Source: Glaciecola sp947496235
GTDB lineage: Bacteria > Pseudomonadota > Gammaproteobacteria > Enterobacterales > Alteromonadaceae
Assembly (NCBI RefSeq): GCF_050306235.1
Contig: NZ_JBLWFH010000002.1
Span: forward strand, 474,397 to 538,396
Direction: 5' to 3'
Length of the DNA stretch: 64,000 bases
Shown: positions 1 to 9,141 of the stretch, one piece after another
Position numbering within the stretch: the stretch's first letter is position 1
Layout of the letters: each line of letters begins with the position of its first letter
Notes under the pieces: model-generated
Told to the model about the DNA's origin: nothing
The model's input: the letters and a program-made list of their open reading frames with translations, nothing else
Database searches by the model: none
Translations under genes and position numbers: made by a program

Positions 1-306
1 GCCTTAAATGCTGCAATAGAAGCGGCCCGGGCAGGTGAGCATGGGCGAGGGTTTGCGGTTGTGGCGGATGAAGTTAGACAGTTGGCTTCCAGAACAGCCG
101 CTTCCACTGCCGAGATAACAAAAGTGGTCGGGGACAATAGTCAGCTGACGTCTAAAGTTACCGGGCAAATGGATGAAATGTCAGAAGCTGTGCGCAACGG
201 AAATGCAAAAATCCAACAAGTGGCTGATGTTATGGACAGTATTCAAAAAGGCGCTGAAGACATATCTTCAAGAGTTGCCAGCCTTTCCCAAGTTAACGAG
301 CAATAG
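1..306 (+). CDS. methyl-accepting chemotaxis protein, C-terminal part (truncated by window edge)
   Basis: The reading frame is open from base 1 and encodes the end of a cytoplasmic chemoreceptor signalling domain. The hairpin tip continues as NAAIEAARAGEHGRGFAVVADEVRQLA-type sequence, the most conserved part of MCPs, which contacts CheA and CheW. After it comes the descending helix with the usual polar heptads, and the protein ends about 60 residues later at TAG. The sensor, membrane and HAMP parts lie left of the window, so the ligand cannot be inferred. A second, complete MCP lies at 45975-47594. The family call is secure. Confidence 0.93.
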   Translation, partial: ALNAAIEAARAGEHGRGFAVVADEVRQLASRTAASTAEITKVVGDNSQLTSKVTGQMDEMSEAVRNGNAKIQQVADVMDSIQKGAEDISSRVASLSQVNEQ

Positions 307-321
307 AGTATTAAGCTCAGC

Positions 322-1212
322 TTAGTCAAGTTGAGCCATCCAATCAGTCAATAAGTCTGGCCATTTTTGAAGAGGTTCTTTACCAATGGCTAGACCAAAA
401 CCATGCCCGCCTTTAGGGTATAAGTGCATTTCTACCGGTACTTTGTGTTCTACCAAGGCTTGATACATCCTTATACTGTTTTCAACTACCACCACTTGAT
501 CATCCGCCGCATGCAGCAGAAATGTTGGCGGAGTAGATGAATTTACCTGTAAATGGTTTGAATATTGGTTAATTAAGGTTGTTGAAGGGGTCTCACCCAA
601 TAGGTTATTTCGACTACCTAAATGTGTTATATCTTTTTGCATCGAAATGACCGGATAGATTAAAATCATAAAGTCTGGTCGAGAATCTTTATCATAATGG
701 GTTCCAATCGTTGATGCTAAATGCCCGCCGGCTGAAAACCCCATAATGCCCACTTTTTGTTTATCAATTCCCCATTCTGTGGCATTTTCCCTAACTTTCT
801 TTATCGCTTGCAATCCGTCTAAAAGGGGAGATTTATGTAATTCTAAACTGCTTTGAGGTGATGGAAGGCGATATTTAAGGACAATTGCCGCTATGCCTTT
901 AGCATTCAAGGCTTTTGCAACATCAACACCTTCCCAATTGTAAGCTAAAATACCGTAACCGCCGCCAGGACAGATAATGACCGCTTGACCAGTAGCATTT
1001 CTTTTTGGGGGAAGAAATACCTCAATGGTTGGGGTTTGTACTTTATGGATTCTTAATATATCAGAAACAACGGATTCTTCTTTTTCGTTCGAAGGTTTGT
1101 AATTAGGTATTGCTCCATCCCAAATGGGTAACAGGGTGCTATTTTTAGAAAATAGTCCATATGAGAAAACTGCAATGATCAAAAGTACTGAAAATATACC
1201 GAATTTACCCAT
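322..1212 (-). CDS. secreted or membrane-anchored alpha/beta hydrolase (acetyl-xylan-esterase/BD-FAE-like)
   Basis: A 296-residue protein with an N-terminal hydrophobic segment (about residues 5-22), so probably exported or anchored. The fold markers are the oxyanion motif PGGGYG near residue 81, the nucleophile elbow GFSAGGH near residue 158, a late Asp in the AADDQVV region and the catalytic His in GGHGFG. This arrangement is typical of the Aes/BD-FAE group, which often removes acetyl or feruloyl groups from plant or algal polysaccharides. The substrate is not shown by the sequence. The start has AAGGATA just upstream. It lies convergent to the chemoreceptor and stands alone. Confidence 0.85.
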   Translation of the reverse strand: MGKFGIFSVLLIIAVFSYGLFSKNSTLLPIWDGAIPNYKPSNEKEESVVSDILRIHKVQTPTIEVFLPPKRNATGQAVIICPGGGYGILAYNWEGVDVAKALNAKGIAAIVLKYRLPSPQSSLELHKSPLLDGLQAIKKVRENATEWGIDKQKVGIMGFSAGGHLASTIGTHYDKDSRPDFMILIYPVISMQKDITHLGSRNNLLGETPSTTLINQYSNHLQVNSSTPPTFLLHAADDQVVVVENSIRMYQALVEHKVPVEMHLYPKGGHGFGLAIGKEPLQKWPDLLTDWMAQLD

Positions 1213-1452
1213 TATCCTTTTCCTTTAGCAGTCTCATTTATAAATTGTTCGTTTTTCACTGCCCTAGCAGAATACCGAATTTTGCACCGAAAATTCAGCT
1301 TATCAGGGTTTAATCACCAGTAGTTAAAAAATTTTAACCAGTTTTGACCCTTTTTAAATCTTTCTTACGCCTTTCTATGTAGCGGGCAATACCAAGTTAA
1401 TTTGCTCAGCTTGCCCGTAAAAATGAAAAATCTAGATTGAAGGGAAGTTATT

Positions 1453-2334
1453 ATGGAATTAATTAAGAAAACAACCATAGGATTGAGTTTACTTGCATCC
1501 TTATTTGCGGCTACTCAGGTGAGTGCCGCTTTGGTAACAACAGAATCAAATTATTTTGTTAGACCCGGATTAAGAATAGGTGTTGGCGAATTTATTGATG
1601 GTTTAGCAGTTAATGGTGGTACTGAAAGAACCATGCTACAGGGCGCTGTTGGCTATTCTGAATCAACGGTGAGCCTGGTAGATGGCACGGTGAAAATGTA
1701 TTCAGAGGGGTATAACACCGACCAAAGCTTGCAAACCTTCGGTAGCTTTGGTGAGCGCATTACAATCACCAATGGTGCAGGTACTGATTGGAATTTTGGT
1801 TTCGCAGTTGAGGGATATCTGGATGTATATGGAGGAGGTCCGATAAATGATGCTGCTTCAAATCCCTACCTTTATTATAACGTCGGGATAGCTGTGTATC
1901 GTGCCGGTCAGGTAAATTATGATAATTTTGTCAACAACCCCGACTATGATCCTGTGTTTTTTGATGTCATAGATACTATAGATTATTTAGATGGTAATGA
2001 AGGTTACAGCTACATTGAAGCATTTGCTGAAGTCTTCGGAAGCATTACCTTAGAATCGAACTACGAACAATTTGACATCTTTGCCTATACAAACATGATC
2101 GTAGATCCTGCGTTAGGAAGTGGTGTTGAATCTTACGTATCTGATTTTAGTCACACTGCAACCTACGGTCAAAGTTTTGATTCTGGGGTAGAAGCATTTT
2201 CAAGTTCTGGAGAATTTCTCGGACTGCGTACACCACCGCCAGCCCCTAACAATGTGTCAAGTCCAGCTGGACTTGGAATTCTTGGCCTTGGCATGGCATG
2301 TTTTATGTTAGGGTTAAAACGACGTCGGTGTTAA
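1453..2334 (+). CDS. PEP-CTERM-like exported surface protein of unknown function
   Basis: A 293-residue protein with a signal peptide (cleavage probably after VSA near residue 25) and a C-terminal tripartite tail. The tail is a short SSPAG motif, a hydrophobic stretch (GLGILGLGMACFMLGL) and a basic end (KRRRC). This is the architecture of PEP-CTERM sorting signals handled by exosortases, with a variant motif in place of VPEP. The central region is rich in Gly, Ser, Asp and aromatic residues and probably beta-structured. I recognise no catalytic domain. Its end overlaps the convergent sigma factor gene by 4 bases. No exosortase gene is in the window. Confidence 0.7.
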   Translation: MELIKKTTIGLSLLASLFAATQVSAALVTTESNYFVRPGLRIGVGEFIDGLAVNGGTERTMLQGAVGYSESTVSLVDGTVKMYSEGYNTDQSLQTFGSFGERITITNGAGTDWNFGFAVEGYLDVYGGGPINDAASNPYLYYNVGIAVYRAGQVNYDNFVNNPDYDPVFFDVIDTIDYLDGNEGYSYIEAFAEVFGSITLESNYEQFDIFAYTNMIVDPALGSGVESYVSDFSHTATYGQSFDSGVEAFSSSGEFLGLRTPPPAPNNVSSPAGLGILGLGMACFMLGLKRRRC

Positions 2335-2909
2335 GTTTGGTCATCAAGAGCATCTAGTAGCCAAGCTCTGGATGCTCGCCAACTGCGTTTTACCGTTGAT
2401 TCTGAAACACCAGTGACATCGGCAATTTGGGCAAAAGAAAGGCCACCAAAGTATCGCATCTCAACAATTTCGACACTTTCAGGTTTGATTTGTTGAAGTT
2501 GTTGCAGTGCAGTTTCCAATTTTTCGTAATCGATAGATTCGTCTATATCCGGTGCAAAATTGGTCACTAGCTGTACTTTATGATGCTGTCTGCGTTTAGC
2601 GTTTTTTTCGCGATAATGGTCAATTAACACTTGGCGCATAACTCTTGCTGAAAGCGCTAAAAAATGGCTTTGGTCTTGCCACTGAATGCGATTGAGATTG
2701 AGCAACTTTAATGCAGTTTCGTTGATTAGGTCGCCTGTAGTTAGCAAGGTGAGGTTATCTTCATGGGATAGCATAGCAGCAGAAATTTTAGCTAATTCGC
2801 CGTATAAGGAGGAAAACAGATGTTGTTTAGCTGTTTCGTTACCGTTACGCCATTCAATCAACCATTGTTCTATTTGGTCTTTATCTAATTCTGATTTCCC
2901 TGACTGCAC
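2331..2909 (-). CDS. RNA polymerase sigma factor, ECF family (TIGR02999/ECF43-like)
   Basis: A 192-residue ECF sigma factor. Region 2 spans about residues 25-100, including FLALSARVMRQVLIDHYRE. Region 4 spans about 130-190, with an HTH around FAQIADVTGVSESTVKRSWR. The usual acidic DAED motif of region 2.2 is replaced by TTGD (Thr57, Thr58, Gly59, Asp60). It is divergent from a Ser/Thr kinase gene, with about 160 bp between them. In the described ECF43 systems (for example EcfP/PknT of Vibrio parahaemolyticus) a kinase phosphorylates a Thr in this motif to activate the sigma factor. That this pair works likewise is inference. Confidence 0.9.
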   Translation of the reverse strand: MQSGKSELDKDQIEQWLIEWRNGNETAKQHLFSSLYGELAKISAAMLSHEDNLTLLTTGDLINETALKLLNLNRIQWQDQSHFLALSARVMRQVLIDHYREKNAKRRQHHKVQLVTNFAPDIDESIDYEKLETALQQLQQIKPESVEIVEMRYFGGLSFAQIADVTGVSESTVKRSWRASRAWLLDALDDQT

Positions 2910-3070
2910 CAGATAAGTCCCTAAAAAGTAGGTTGAAAAATAAACGATGATTTAAGTATGCCATTATTGTATAAACAAAGAAAACGGAATAAACAAAGAA
3001 AGTCTAACTTTAAGTGTCAGGTAAAATCATTTGGCGTTAATAAGCAAAGTGCAAATCAGGAGTGCCATCT

Positions 3071-5488
3071 GTGACTAATAAAAATACGCTGGATCTGGAA
3101 GCCATCCAGTTGTTTGAGGCGTCATTGGATCTACCTGAAAACGAACGTCTACAATGGCTTAAAGATAAAACTAATGACAATCCTGCATTATTTGACAAGG
3201 TTAAGCGGTTGTATGACAAAGACCAGATTCTTTCAGGTCAACTTATTACAGGGCAAGCATATCAAGATTCACATTTGCATGATGACAGTGACGTAAAACA
3301 CCCCGAAAAAATCGGTAATTATAATGTGACAGAATTCATCGGGCAGGGAGGCATGGGCGCTGTTTACAAAGGCGAGAGAGCGACTGCTGATTTCGACTTA
3401 GTGGTTGCCATTAAGTTGATTCGCCAAGGAGTTTTATCTGACCCCATCATCCAACGCTTTGAGCATGAACGTCAGACTTTAGCCAATTTAATCCATCCCA
3501 ATATCGCGCGACTATATGATGGTGGGCAAACGCCAGAGGGTACACCTTATTTCATAATGGAATACATCAATGGCTGTTCTTTATCGAGCTGGATTCAAAA
3601 TGAGAAGCCAGATTTAGAATTGATGCTTAAAATGTTTGTAGATATTTGCGATGCTGTTCGTTATGCCCATCAAAATCTCGTTATTCATCGAGATATTACG
3701 CCTTCAAATGTTATGGTCACACGAGAAGGCCAAATAAAACTCATTGATTTTGGTATCGCTAAACCTTTAGAAACTCAACCATCACCAACAGCAAGTGAAC
3801 ATCCAAGTTTGCAAGGCTTGAGTTTTACCCCGGGATTTGCCGCCCCTGAAAGAAGTCAGCAAGGTATCAGCAATACCTTAAGCGATATTTATTCTCTAGG
3901 TAAGCTTTTAGAATTTATGCTCAAGCAAAGGGATATTGACGATGAGCTTGCCTCAATAATATTTACCGCCAGTGCAGATAAACCTGAACGCCGCTACAAA
4001 ACGGTAAACGCCCTAATGCAAGATATCCAACATTACTTAGGCCACTTTCCCGTAGACGCATTCTCTTCTAGTCCAGGCTATCGCTTTAAAAAATTCAGTC
4101 AGCGACACAAAAAATCGGTGTTTTTATCTTTTGCCGCGCTAACCGCTATTATTCTTGCCTTGATAATTTCATTAACCCAATACCAGCGTGCAGAAAAGAA
4201 TTTTGCTCAAGCCAATCAACGATTTGAACAAGTTAGAACATTAGCTGGCTATCAGTTATTTGATCTGTACGATGAATTGAGTCGCGTAGCCGGTACTACA
4301 CAAGCCAGGTCTGAGTTAGCAGATAATGCACATGGTTACTTAAAAATACTTGCAGAACAGCCACTAGCATCATTTGAAGTTAAATTAGAGACGGTTCAAG
4401 GGTATCTCAGATTAGCATACATATACGGCGTTCCTGCACAACCAAATTTAGGTGACTTTGATACCGCTAAAAAACACTTACAAACTGCTAAAAAGCTGGC
4501 ATCAGATTTGGAACTAGTCTTTCCCGAAAATACATCATTAAAAACGGTAAAAGCAGGGATACTGGCTGCTCAAGCTATGATGCTAATTCATAACGATAAT
4601 GATTTAAGCGCCGCTAAAGAAGTAATTGAACAAAGCTACCAGACACTAGATTCAATACCGAATAATAAGCGCGACCAACTCTGGTTCAAAACCTTAAGAG
4701 AATTACGTAATGCATCGCTTGAACATGCTGATCAAGCGAGTGATGCGAAAGAAATTAATCGATACGCCAACGCTTGGTTAGCAGATATCCAACAATGGCC
4801 TGACGAGCTAAAGCAAAGTTACATTAAACAACAAGATGAAAATATCTATTTTTATTGGATTGGTGTCGCTCACTATGTTGCAGAGGAGTTCGAACAGGCC
4901 GTCGCCGCCTTTGATTGCGCTCATACTGCACTTTCACAGCTTGAAACTGAGCAAAAAAATGACCCTAAGCTTTTATATCAACTCGCTTGGACCAATTATT
5001 TAGCTTTTGGATCAGCCACAAGATTTTTAGAAGCAGTACAAGTGAATCAATATTTGATTCGAACCGATGAATATATCGAGCGTTTAAAAGCATTGGAGGA
5101 ACGGGATATTTCGTTATATGTTTTTTCTTTGCACCTGCGAGAAGCTTGGTCACAAACCTTAGCAAATGCGGGTGATTTTGAAAAAGCAATTGAGATTCAA
5201 CAAGGCGTAGTGGAGGAAATAACTCAAAGTGTTGAGCAGGGAGCAATTAATTCGTCAGTTTCTAGCTTGGCTTTTTCCCACATAATTTTGGCGTATTTAT
5301 ACAGAGATGTAGATAACATTGCAGATACATGCACGAGTTTGATCAAAGCTGAGGAGCTTTTGAAACCACTGGCAGAGCAAAAACTTTTACCAGAGTATTT
5401 AGATAATGCAGCACACCGCTTATCTTCGCGTATCCAACAGTGTATAAATAATCAGCCAATTGATAGCATGAATGCACTTTTTGATTAA
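3071..5488 (+). CDS. membrane Ser/Thr protein kinase with C-terminal TPR-like region
   Basis: An 805-residue protein. A Hanks-type kinase domain at about residues 80-325 has the glycine loop GQGGMGAVYKGE, the VAIKL lysine, the catalytic loop HRDITPSN and DFG in LIDFGIAKP. One transmembrane helix (about 350-372) follows, then about 430 residues of helical TPR-like repeats, probably periplasmic. The GTG at 3071 is chosen because AGGAG (3058-3062) sits 8 nt upstream; the in-frame GTG at 3062 overlaps that Shine-Dalgarno sequence. It is divergent from the ECF sigma factor gene and is the likely partner kinase. A lipoprotein gene follows 46 nt downstream. Confidence 0.93.
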   Translation: MTNKNTLDLEAIQLFEASLDLPENERLQWLKDKTNDNPALFDKVKRLYDKDQILSGQLITGQAYQDSHLHDDSDVKHPEKIGNYNVTEFIGQGGMGAVYKGERATADFDLVVAIKLIRQGVLSDPIIQRFEHERQTLANLIHPNIARLYDGGQTPEGTPYFIMEYINGCSLSSWIQNEKPDLELMLKMFVDICDAVRYAHQNLVIHRDITPSNVMVTREGQIKLIDFGIAKPLETQPSPTASEHPSLQGLSFTPGFAAPERSQQGISNTLSDIYSLGKLLEFMLKQRDIDDELASIIFTASADKPERRYKTVNALMQDIQHYLGHFPVDAFSSSPGYRFKKFSQRHKKSVFLSFAALTAIILALIISLTQYQRAEKNFAQANQRFEQVRTLAGYQLFDLYDELSRVAGTTQARSELADNAHGYLKILAEQPLASFEVKLETVQGYLRLAYIYGVPAQPNLGDFDTAKKHLQTAKKLASDLELVFPENTSLKTVKAGILAAQAMMLIHNDNDLSAAKEVIEQSYQTLDSIPNNKRDQLWFKTLRELRNASLEHADQASDAKEINRYANAWLADIQQWPDELKQSYIKQQDENIYFYWIGVAHYVAEEFEQAVAAFDCAHTALSQLETEQKNDPKLLYQLAWTNYLAFGSATRFLEAVQVNQYLIRTDEYIERLKALEERDISLYVFSLHLREAWSQTLANAGDFEKAIEIQQGVVEEITQSVEQGAINSSVSSLAFSHIILAYLYRDVDNIADTCTSLIKAEELLKPLAEQKLLPEYLDNAAHRLSSRIQQCINNQPIDSMNALFD

Positions 5489-5534
5489 TTGTGGTACTAA
5501 TAATTTTTAATTTAGTTAGAAAGTTCTTATTTAA

Positions 5535-6131
5535 ATGGATAATTTTTCAAAGATATTTTTCTTTTTCCTGGTGTCAGTCTTTTGTGCCAGCTGTACCAGT
5601 ATTCCAATAAGCACAATGCTCAAATATAGAAATGCCGATGAGTCACTATTGCAAGAGCTCAGTCATGAAGACATGAGGGTTAAAGCTCAGTTGTTAGGCG
5701 GCTATATGATCAATCCGGATAAAACGCGAATGGTTTTAACCTCTGAAGATGAAAACGGGGAACAAGTATTTGCATTTAGTTTGAGTTTGTTGGAACAAGA
5801 GTTTTCTGAAATTGAGGCGGGCTGGTTTAGTAGCGCTAGTTATATGCATGAAGCTCTTTTTAAGCTATCTGAAGAAGGAAAGCTTGATTTACAAAATTTG
5901 CAAAAACAAATACTCAATCGAACAGATAAAGGTAAAACTAGCTTTGATGTTTCAGTTAATCTAAGTTTGATAACAAATGATCAAGTACCTGCATCTGTTT
6001 ATGATGAACTATGTGGCGAAAGTGTCTACTTTTCTATTTGGATAAAGCCCAACGCAAAAGAAGATTTTGTACATCTTTTTGACGAGGCTGAAATGACGTT
6101 AAATTGCAAAGTTGACGAACAAACTGGATAA
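5535..6131 (+). CDS. hypothetical lipoprotein downstream of kinase
   Basis: A 198-residue protein with a hydrophobic N-terminus (FFFFLVSVF) followed by a lipobox-like CASC, so it is probably a lipoprotein anchored at that Cys near residue 20. I recognise no domain in the mature part. It starts 46 nt after the kinase gene on the same strand and is followed by a clear hairpin, so the two are probably co-transcribed. It could act at the outer face with the extracytoplasmic TPR part of the kinase, but that is inference from position only. Confidence 0.7.
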   Translation: MDNFSKIFFFFLVSVFCASCTSIPISTMLKYRNADESLLQELSHEDMRVKAQLLGGYMINPDKTRMVLTSEDENGEQVFAFSLSLLEQEFSEIEAGWFSSASYMHEALFKLSEEGKLDLQNLQKQILNRTDKGKTSFDVSVNLSLITNDQVPASVYDELCGESVYFSIWIKPNAKEDFVHLFDEAEMTLNCKVDEQTG

Positions 6132-6138
6132 CCATAAT

Positions 6139-6175
6139 AAAAGGAGTGACACTACTCGAAAACATCACTCCTTTT
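6139..6175. terminator. bidirectional hairpin terminator
   Basis: An 11-bp inverted repeat (AAAAGGAGTGA / TCACTCCTTTT) with a 15-nt loop lies between two convergent genes. A runs on one side and T runs on the other make it usable in both directions. Confidence 0.75.
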
Positions 6176-6188
6176 GAAATACCTGGTT

Positions 6189-6941
6189 TTAACAATCCTG
6201 ACTAGCGTTTTCCACAAACGCCATCCCATAGCGATGCCGCAAAAAATCAATCCACATTGATTCAAATTCTGCGGTGGTTACATCAAGAACAGCCTCTAAA
6301 TTGGCATTTGTCTTGACTAGTTCGATCAATTTTTGCTTATCCCAAGTGGAAAGTATGAAATCCGTTATGTAATAACCCAGTTTATAGATATTAAATGGAT
6401 GCTCTTCCAAATTTTGTAGAGTGGGAAAAACGTCTTCTGCTAGACACTTTAACGTATTGATTTTAGGCACAGGTGGTCGTTCAGATTCAAATATCGCAAT
6501 AGCCTCCCAAAGCCATCTTGGGTTGTTATTAAACTGGCTATTTATGGCTAAAGTTACTAAATGTGTATATTCATGCACAACGCCAAGACCAATATCGGGC
6601 CTGCCATTGAAAAATCGAGCTTCCCAATCTTTAGGTACCACATAGCCTTGTACGAATTGTGCGTTGTCACCATAACTTGCCTCAAACGAGTGGCGATCTT
6701 GCCAGATCTTTATGGTGACTTGAGGCATATTTTGGATTTCGTAACGGGTTAAAATGCGCTCGTTGTTTGCTTCTACGATGGAACTGACTTGTTGAATAGT
6801 GTGGTTTGGCACATCGCCAATTGCGATGTATTTTATCCCCTTTTGTTGACTGAAAACGGTAAAACTTAAGCTCACCAAAGCTATAACAAATAAAAAGTAA
6901 TAGCGTAAAAACGCGCCTCGTTGGTTATTTCGTGTATACAT
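6189..6941 (-). CDS. putative zinc metallopeptidase (peptidase MA-like gluzincin)
   Basis: A 250-residue protein with an N-terminal hydrophobic segment (about residues 12-31), so exported or anchored. The motif HEYTH (His123, Glu124, His127), followed 19 residues later by a Glu in PRWLWEAIA (Glu146), is the zinc site of gluzincin peptidases. The P-x-W-L-x-E context matches the peptidase MA family related to M1 and M61. Length and order fit a minimal catalytic domain. The substrate is unknown. It is convergent with the kinase-linked lipoprotein and does not appear to share its transcript. Confidence 0.7.
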   Translation of the reverse strand: MYTRNNQRGAFLRYYFLFVIALVSLSFTVFSQQKGIKYIAIGDVPNHTIQQVSSIVEANNERILTRYEIQNMPQVTIKIWQDRHSFEASYGDNAQFVQGYVVPKDWEARFFNGRPDIGLGVVHEYTHLVTLAINSQFNNNPRWLWEAIAIFESERPPVPKINTLKCLAEDVFPTLQNLEEHPFNIYKLGYYITDFILSTWDKQKLIELVKTNANLEAVLDVTTAEFESMWIDFLRHRYGMAFVENASQDC

Positions 6942-7018
6942 ATAAAACCTTTGAAAAAATTAATGAGATAGCGCTTCTTTATAGAAGCGATTAAGACAAA
7001 TAAAACGCAACGAAAGCA

Positions 7019-7411
7019 TTAGTCAAAGGCGTTGATTATTTTATACAGTAGATTGGCTTGTTTATTGTGGGTGAGCCGATATTGATGTCGACTACGATTT
7101 AATTGCCAGTCTGGCGGGGTATTAACTACTTCCAAACCAAGCATCATTACAGGTTGGTCAATTATTTGAATGAAGTCATCAAATATCCAATTTGGTTGTT
7201 GTTTTCGATGTTCAAATTTATGAGCAGACGCAATTGAGCTTAGTAAAGGTTGTGATTCTTCAACTTGATTGTTTAATTGAGAAAAGTTTGACCAAGATTC
7301 GTGTGAATATTGGTGATTCTGGTAGTGACTAACAAAAAAACTAAGCCAGGCGAAAACCAGAGCTGATACGCCACATAACATCAGTTGTTTTGTTAACTTT
7401 ATCTTGATCAT
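7019..7411 (-). CDS. hypothetical single-pass membrane protein
   Basis: A 130-residue protein with one N-terminal transmembrane helix (about residues 9-27), then a polar region and a compact C-terminal part rich in Gln, His and Asn. I do not recognise the family. The ATG at 7411 puts the membrane helix at the N-terminus as in a typical single-pass protein. A longer start at 7486 is possible but adds an unlikely 25 residues and runs into the patatin remnant on the other strand. Confidence 0.5.
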   Translation of the reverse strand: MIKIKLTKQLMLCGVSALVFAWLSFFVSHYQNHQYSHESWSNFSQLNNQVEESQPLLSSIASAHKFEHRKQQPNWIFDDFIQIIDQPVMMLGLEVVNTPPDWQLNRSRHQYRLTHNKQANLLYKIINAFD

Positions 7412-7438
7412 AGAATATAGGTTCGCCTTTCCAACTAG

Positions 7439-7669
7439 CCCAACAATGGCGCCTTTGTGCTCAAAATTCAAGAGTATCCTGCTCATTTCTCATTTTTTGA
7501 GTGGTTATTTTTCATCCAATTAGAAAGTGCCACTAAATACGACAATAGACAAAGCTTTTTGAAAAAATTAAAAGAAGCTGGGGAGCAAACTACCGAAGAA
7601 TGGTTGCAAGTAAACGGTGATAAATTAGGGAAACAACCTAGTTGTGATATTGAAGCATTGTTTGATTAA
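7439..7669 (+). pseudogene. C-terminal remnant of a patatin-like phospholipase
   Basis: The frame is open from a stop at 7436-7438 to TAA at 7667. The last 45 residues (NRQSFLKKLKEAGEQTTEEWL followed by a Leu-Gly-Lys and a Cys-Asp-Ile end) resemble the extreme C-terminus of bacterial patatin-like phospholipases. Those usually end with a Ser-Lys-Leu-Asn, Phe-Leu-x-x-Leu-x-x-x-Gly, Trp-Leu pattern. The catalytic GxSxG and Asp parts are absent and the upstream DNA carries another gene, so this reads as a leftover of a deleted gene. A small real ORF is the alternative. Confidence 0.45.
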
Positions 7670-7693
7670 GCTCGACTACCTATATTTAAGGTT

Positions 7694-7724
7694 AGGAAAT
7701 CCCGCACTTTGTGCGGGATTTCCT
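7694..7724. terminator. strong hairpin terminator downstream of pntB
   Basis: A perfect 14-bp inverted repeat (AGGAAATCCCGCAC / GTGCGGGATTTCCT) with a TTT loop lies 17 bp beyond the pntB stop. It is placed to end the pnt operon on the minus strand and any transcript of the patatin remnant on the plus strand. Confidence 0.85.
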
Positions 7725-7740
7725 AAGATAATACTTCAGA

Positions 7741-9129
7741 TTAATCGTCACTAAACTCCCGAATGATACTGTTAATAGTATCCTTCGCGTCACCTAACAC
7801 CATGCGAGTGTTATCCTTGAAGAAGAGTGGATTATCGACCCCAGCAAAACCTGCATTTGCTGATCGCTTCAGGACGAATACGGTTTTAGCGCGATACACT
7901 TCAATCACCGGCATTCCGTAAATTGGACTTCCCTTCATTTCTTTGGCAGCAGGGTTAACAACGTCGTTGGCGCCAATAACGATAACAACATCGTAGTTTT
8001 CCATACGAGGATTTACAGCATCCATTTCACACAATAGCTCATAAGGCACATCCGCTTCTGCTAGTAAAACATTCATATGCCCTGGCATTCTTCCCGCTAC
8101 TGGGTGAATAGCGTATTCAACGGTACAATTATTTTCTTCAAGTAGCGTCTGCATTTCACGTACTGCATGCTGTGCTTGAGCAACAGCCATACCATAACCG
8201 GGCACAACTAAAACAGATTGAGCGGCTTCAAGCACATAAAAGGCGTCTTGAGCTGACATGATCTTTACTTCACCTTCGATCGCTTCGCCCATTTCTACAG
8301 GTTTAGCAAAACCAGAGAGTAATACGTTCATCAGGGATCTATTCATGGCTTTACACATGATATTGGTCAATATTAGTCCTGATGCGCCAACCAGCAGGCC
8401 AGTAACGATCAAGATGGTATTTCCCACTGCAACACCAGCAGCGCAAGCTGCAACCCCCGAATAAGAGTTTAGCAACGCGATAACCACAGGCATGTCGGCA
8501 CCACCAATGGAAACTGTCGCCCAAATACCAAAACTTAGGGCAAGCGCAATAGCAATATAAAGCCAAATTGGGTTACTTGGGTCTGTTACAAAGAGGTAGC
8601 CGATCCCAATAAACGCGATTAGATGCAATACACTGAGTTCCCTTAGACCCGTAAATATAAGAGCTTTCGACGACATTTTGCCTGATAGCTTACCCCAAGC
8701 GACAACAGAACCTGAAAAGGTTACACCGCCAATTAAGATGGTCAAAAAGACTGTAACAAATACCAATTTATCCGTCGTAAGCAGGCTAATGGTGTTCATT
8801 CCTGAAATAGTTGCCCATCCAAGTAATAAAGAGGCTGCACCACCAAAACCGTTAAATAGGGATACCATTTCGGGCATTTGGGTCATTTCAACTGTCTTTG
8901 CTTTCCAAGCACCATAAGCACCACCTATCACAAACCCTAGAAGGATCCAGTGATAGCTAATAATTTGCTGGTCGATAAGGGTGACTACTACTGCGATTAG
9001 CATCCCGATTGCAGAGACTAGATTGCCTTTTTTTGCGCTAGATGGGTGGCTGAGTAACTTTAAGCCAATAATAAATAATGTAGTTGCCAAAACGTAGGCA
9101 AGATTAATGATCAATGCGTTATCATTCAC
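7741..9129 (-). CDS. pntB: NAD(P) transhydrogenase subunit beta
   Basis: A 462-residue membrane protein. The first 280 or so residues form multiple transmembrane helices, with GGAYGAWKA and GADMPVVIALLNSYSG loops typical of domain II. The C-terminal 180 residues form the NADP(H)-binding domain III, with GYGMAVAQAQHAVREM, GRMPGHMNVLLAEA and VIGANDVVNPAA. The enzyme couples inward proton movement to hydride transfer from NADH to NADP+, feeding NADPH pools. It is the last gene of pntA1-pntA2-pntB, 12 nt after pntA2, and is followed by a strong terminator. Length is normal. Confidence 0.98.
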   Translation of the reverse strand: MNDNALIINLAYVLATTLFIIGLKLLSHPSSAKKGNLVSAIGMLIAVVVTLIDQQIISYHWILLGFVIGGAYGAWKAKTVEMTQMPEMVSLFNGFGGAASLLLGWATISGMNTISLLTTDKLVFVTVFLTILIGGVTFSGSVVAWGKLSGKMSSKALIFTGLRELSVLHLIAFIGIGYLFVTDPSNPIWLYIAIALALSFGIWATVSIGGADMPVVIALLNSYSGVAACAAGVAVGNTILIVTGLLVGASGLILTNIMCKAMNRSLMNVLLSGFAKPVEMGEAIEGEVKIMSAQDAFYVLEAAQSVLVVPGYGMAVAQAQHAVREMQTLLEENNCTVEYAIHPVAGRMPGHMNVLLAEADVPYELLCEMDAVNPRMENYDVVIVIGANDVVNPAAKEMKGSPIYGMPVIEVYRAKTVFVLKRSANAGFAGVDNPLFFKDNTRMVLGDAKDTINSIIREFSDD

Positions 9130-9141
9130 AGCATAGTCCCC

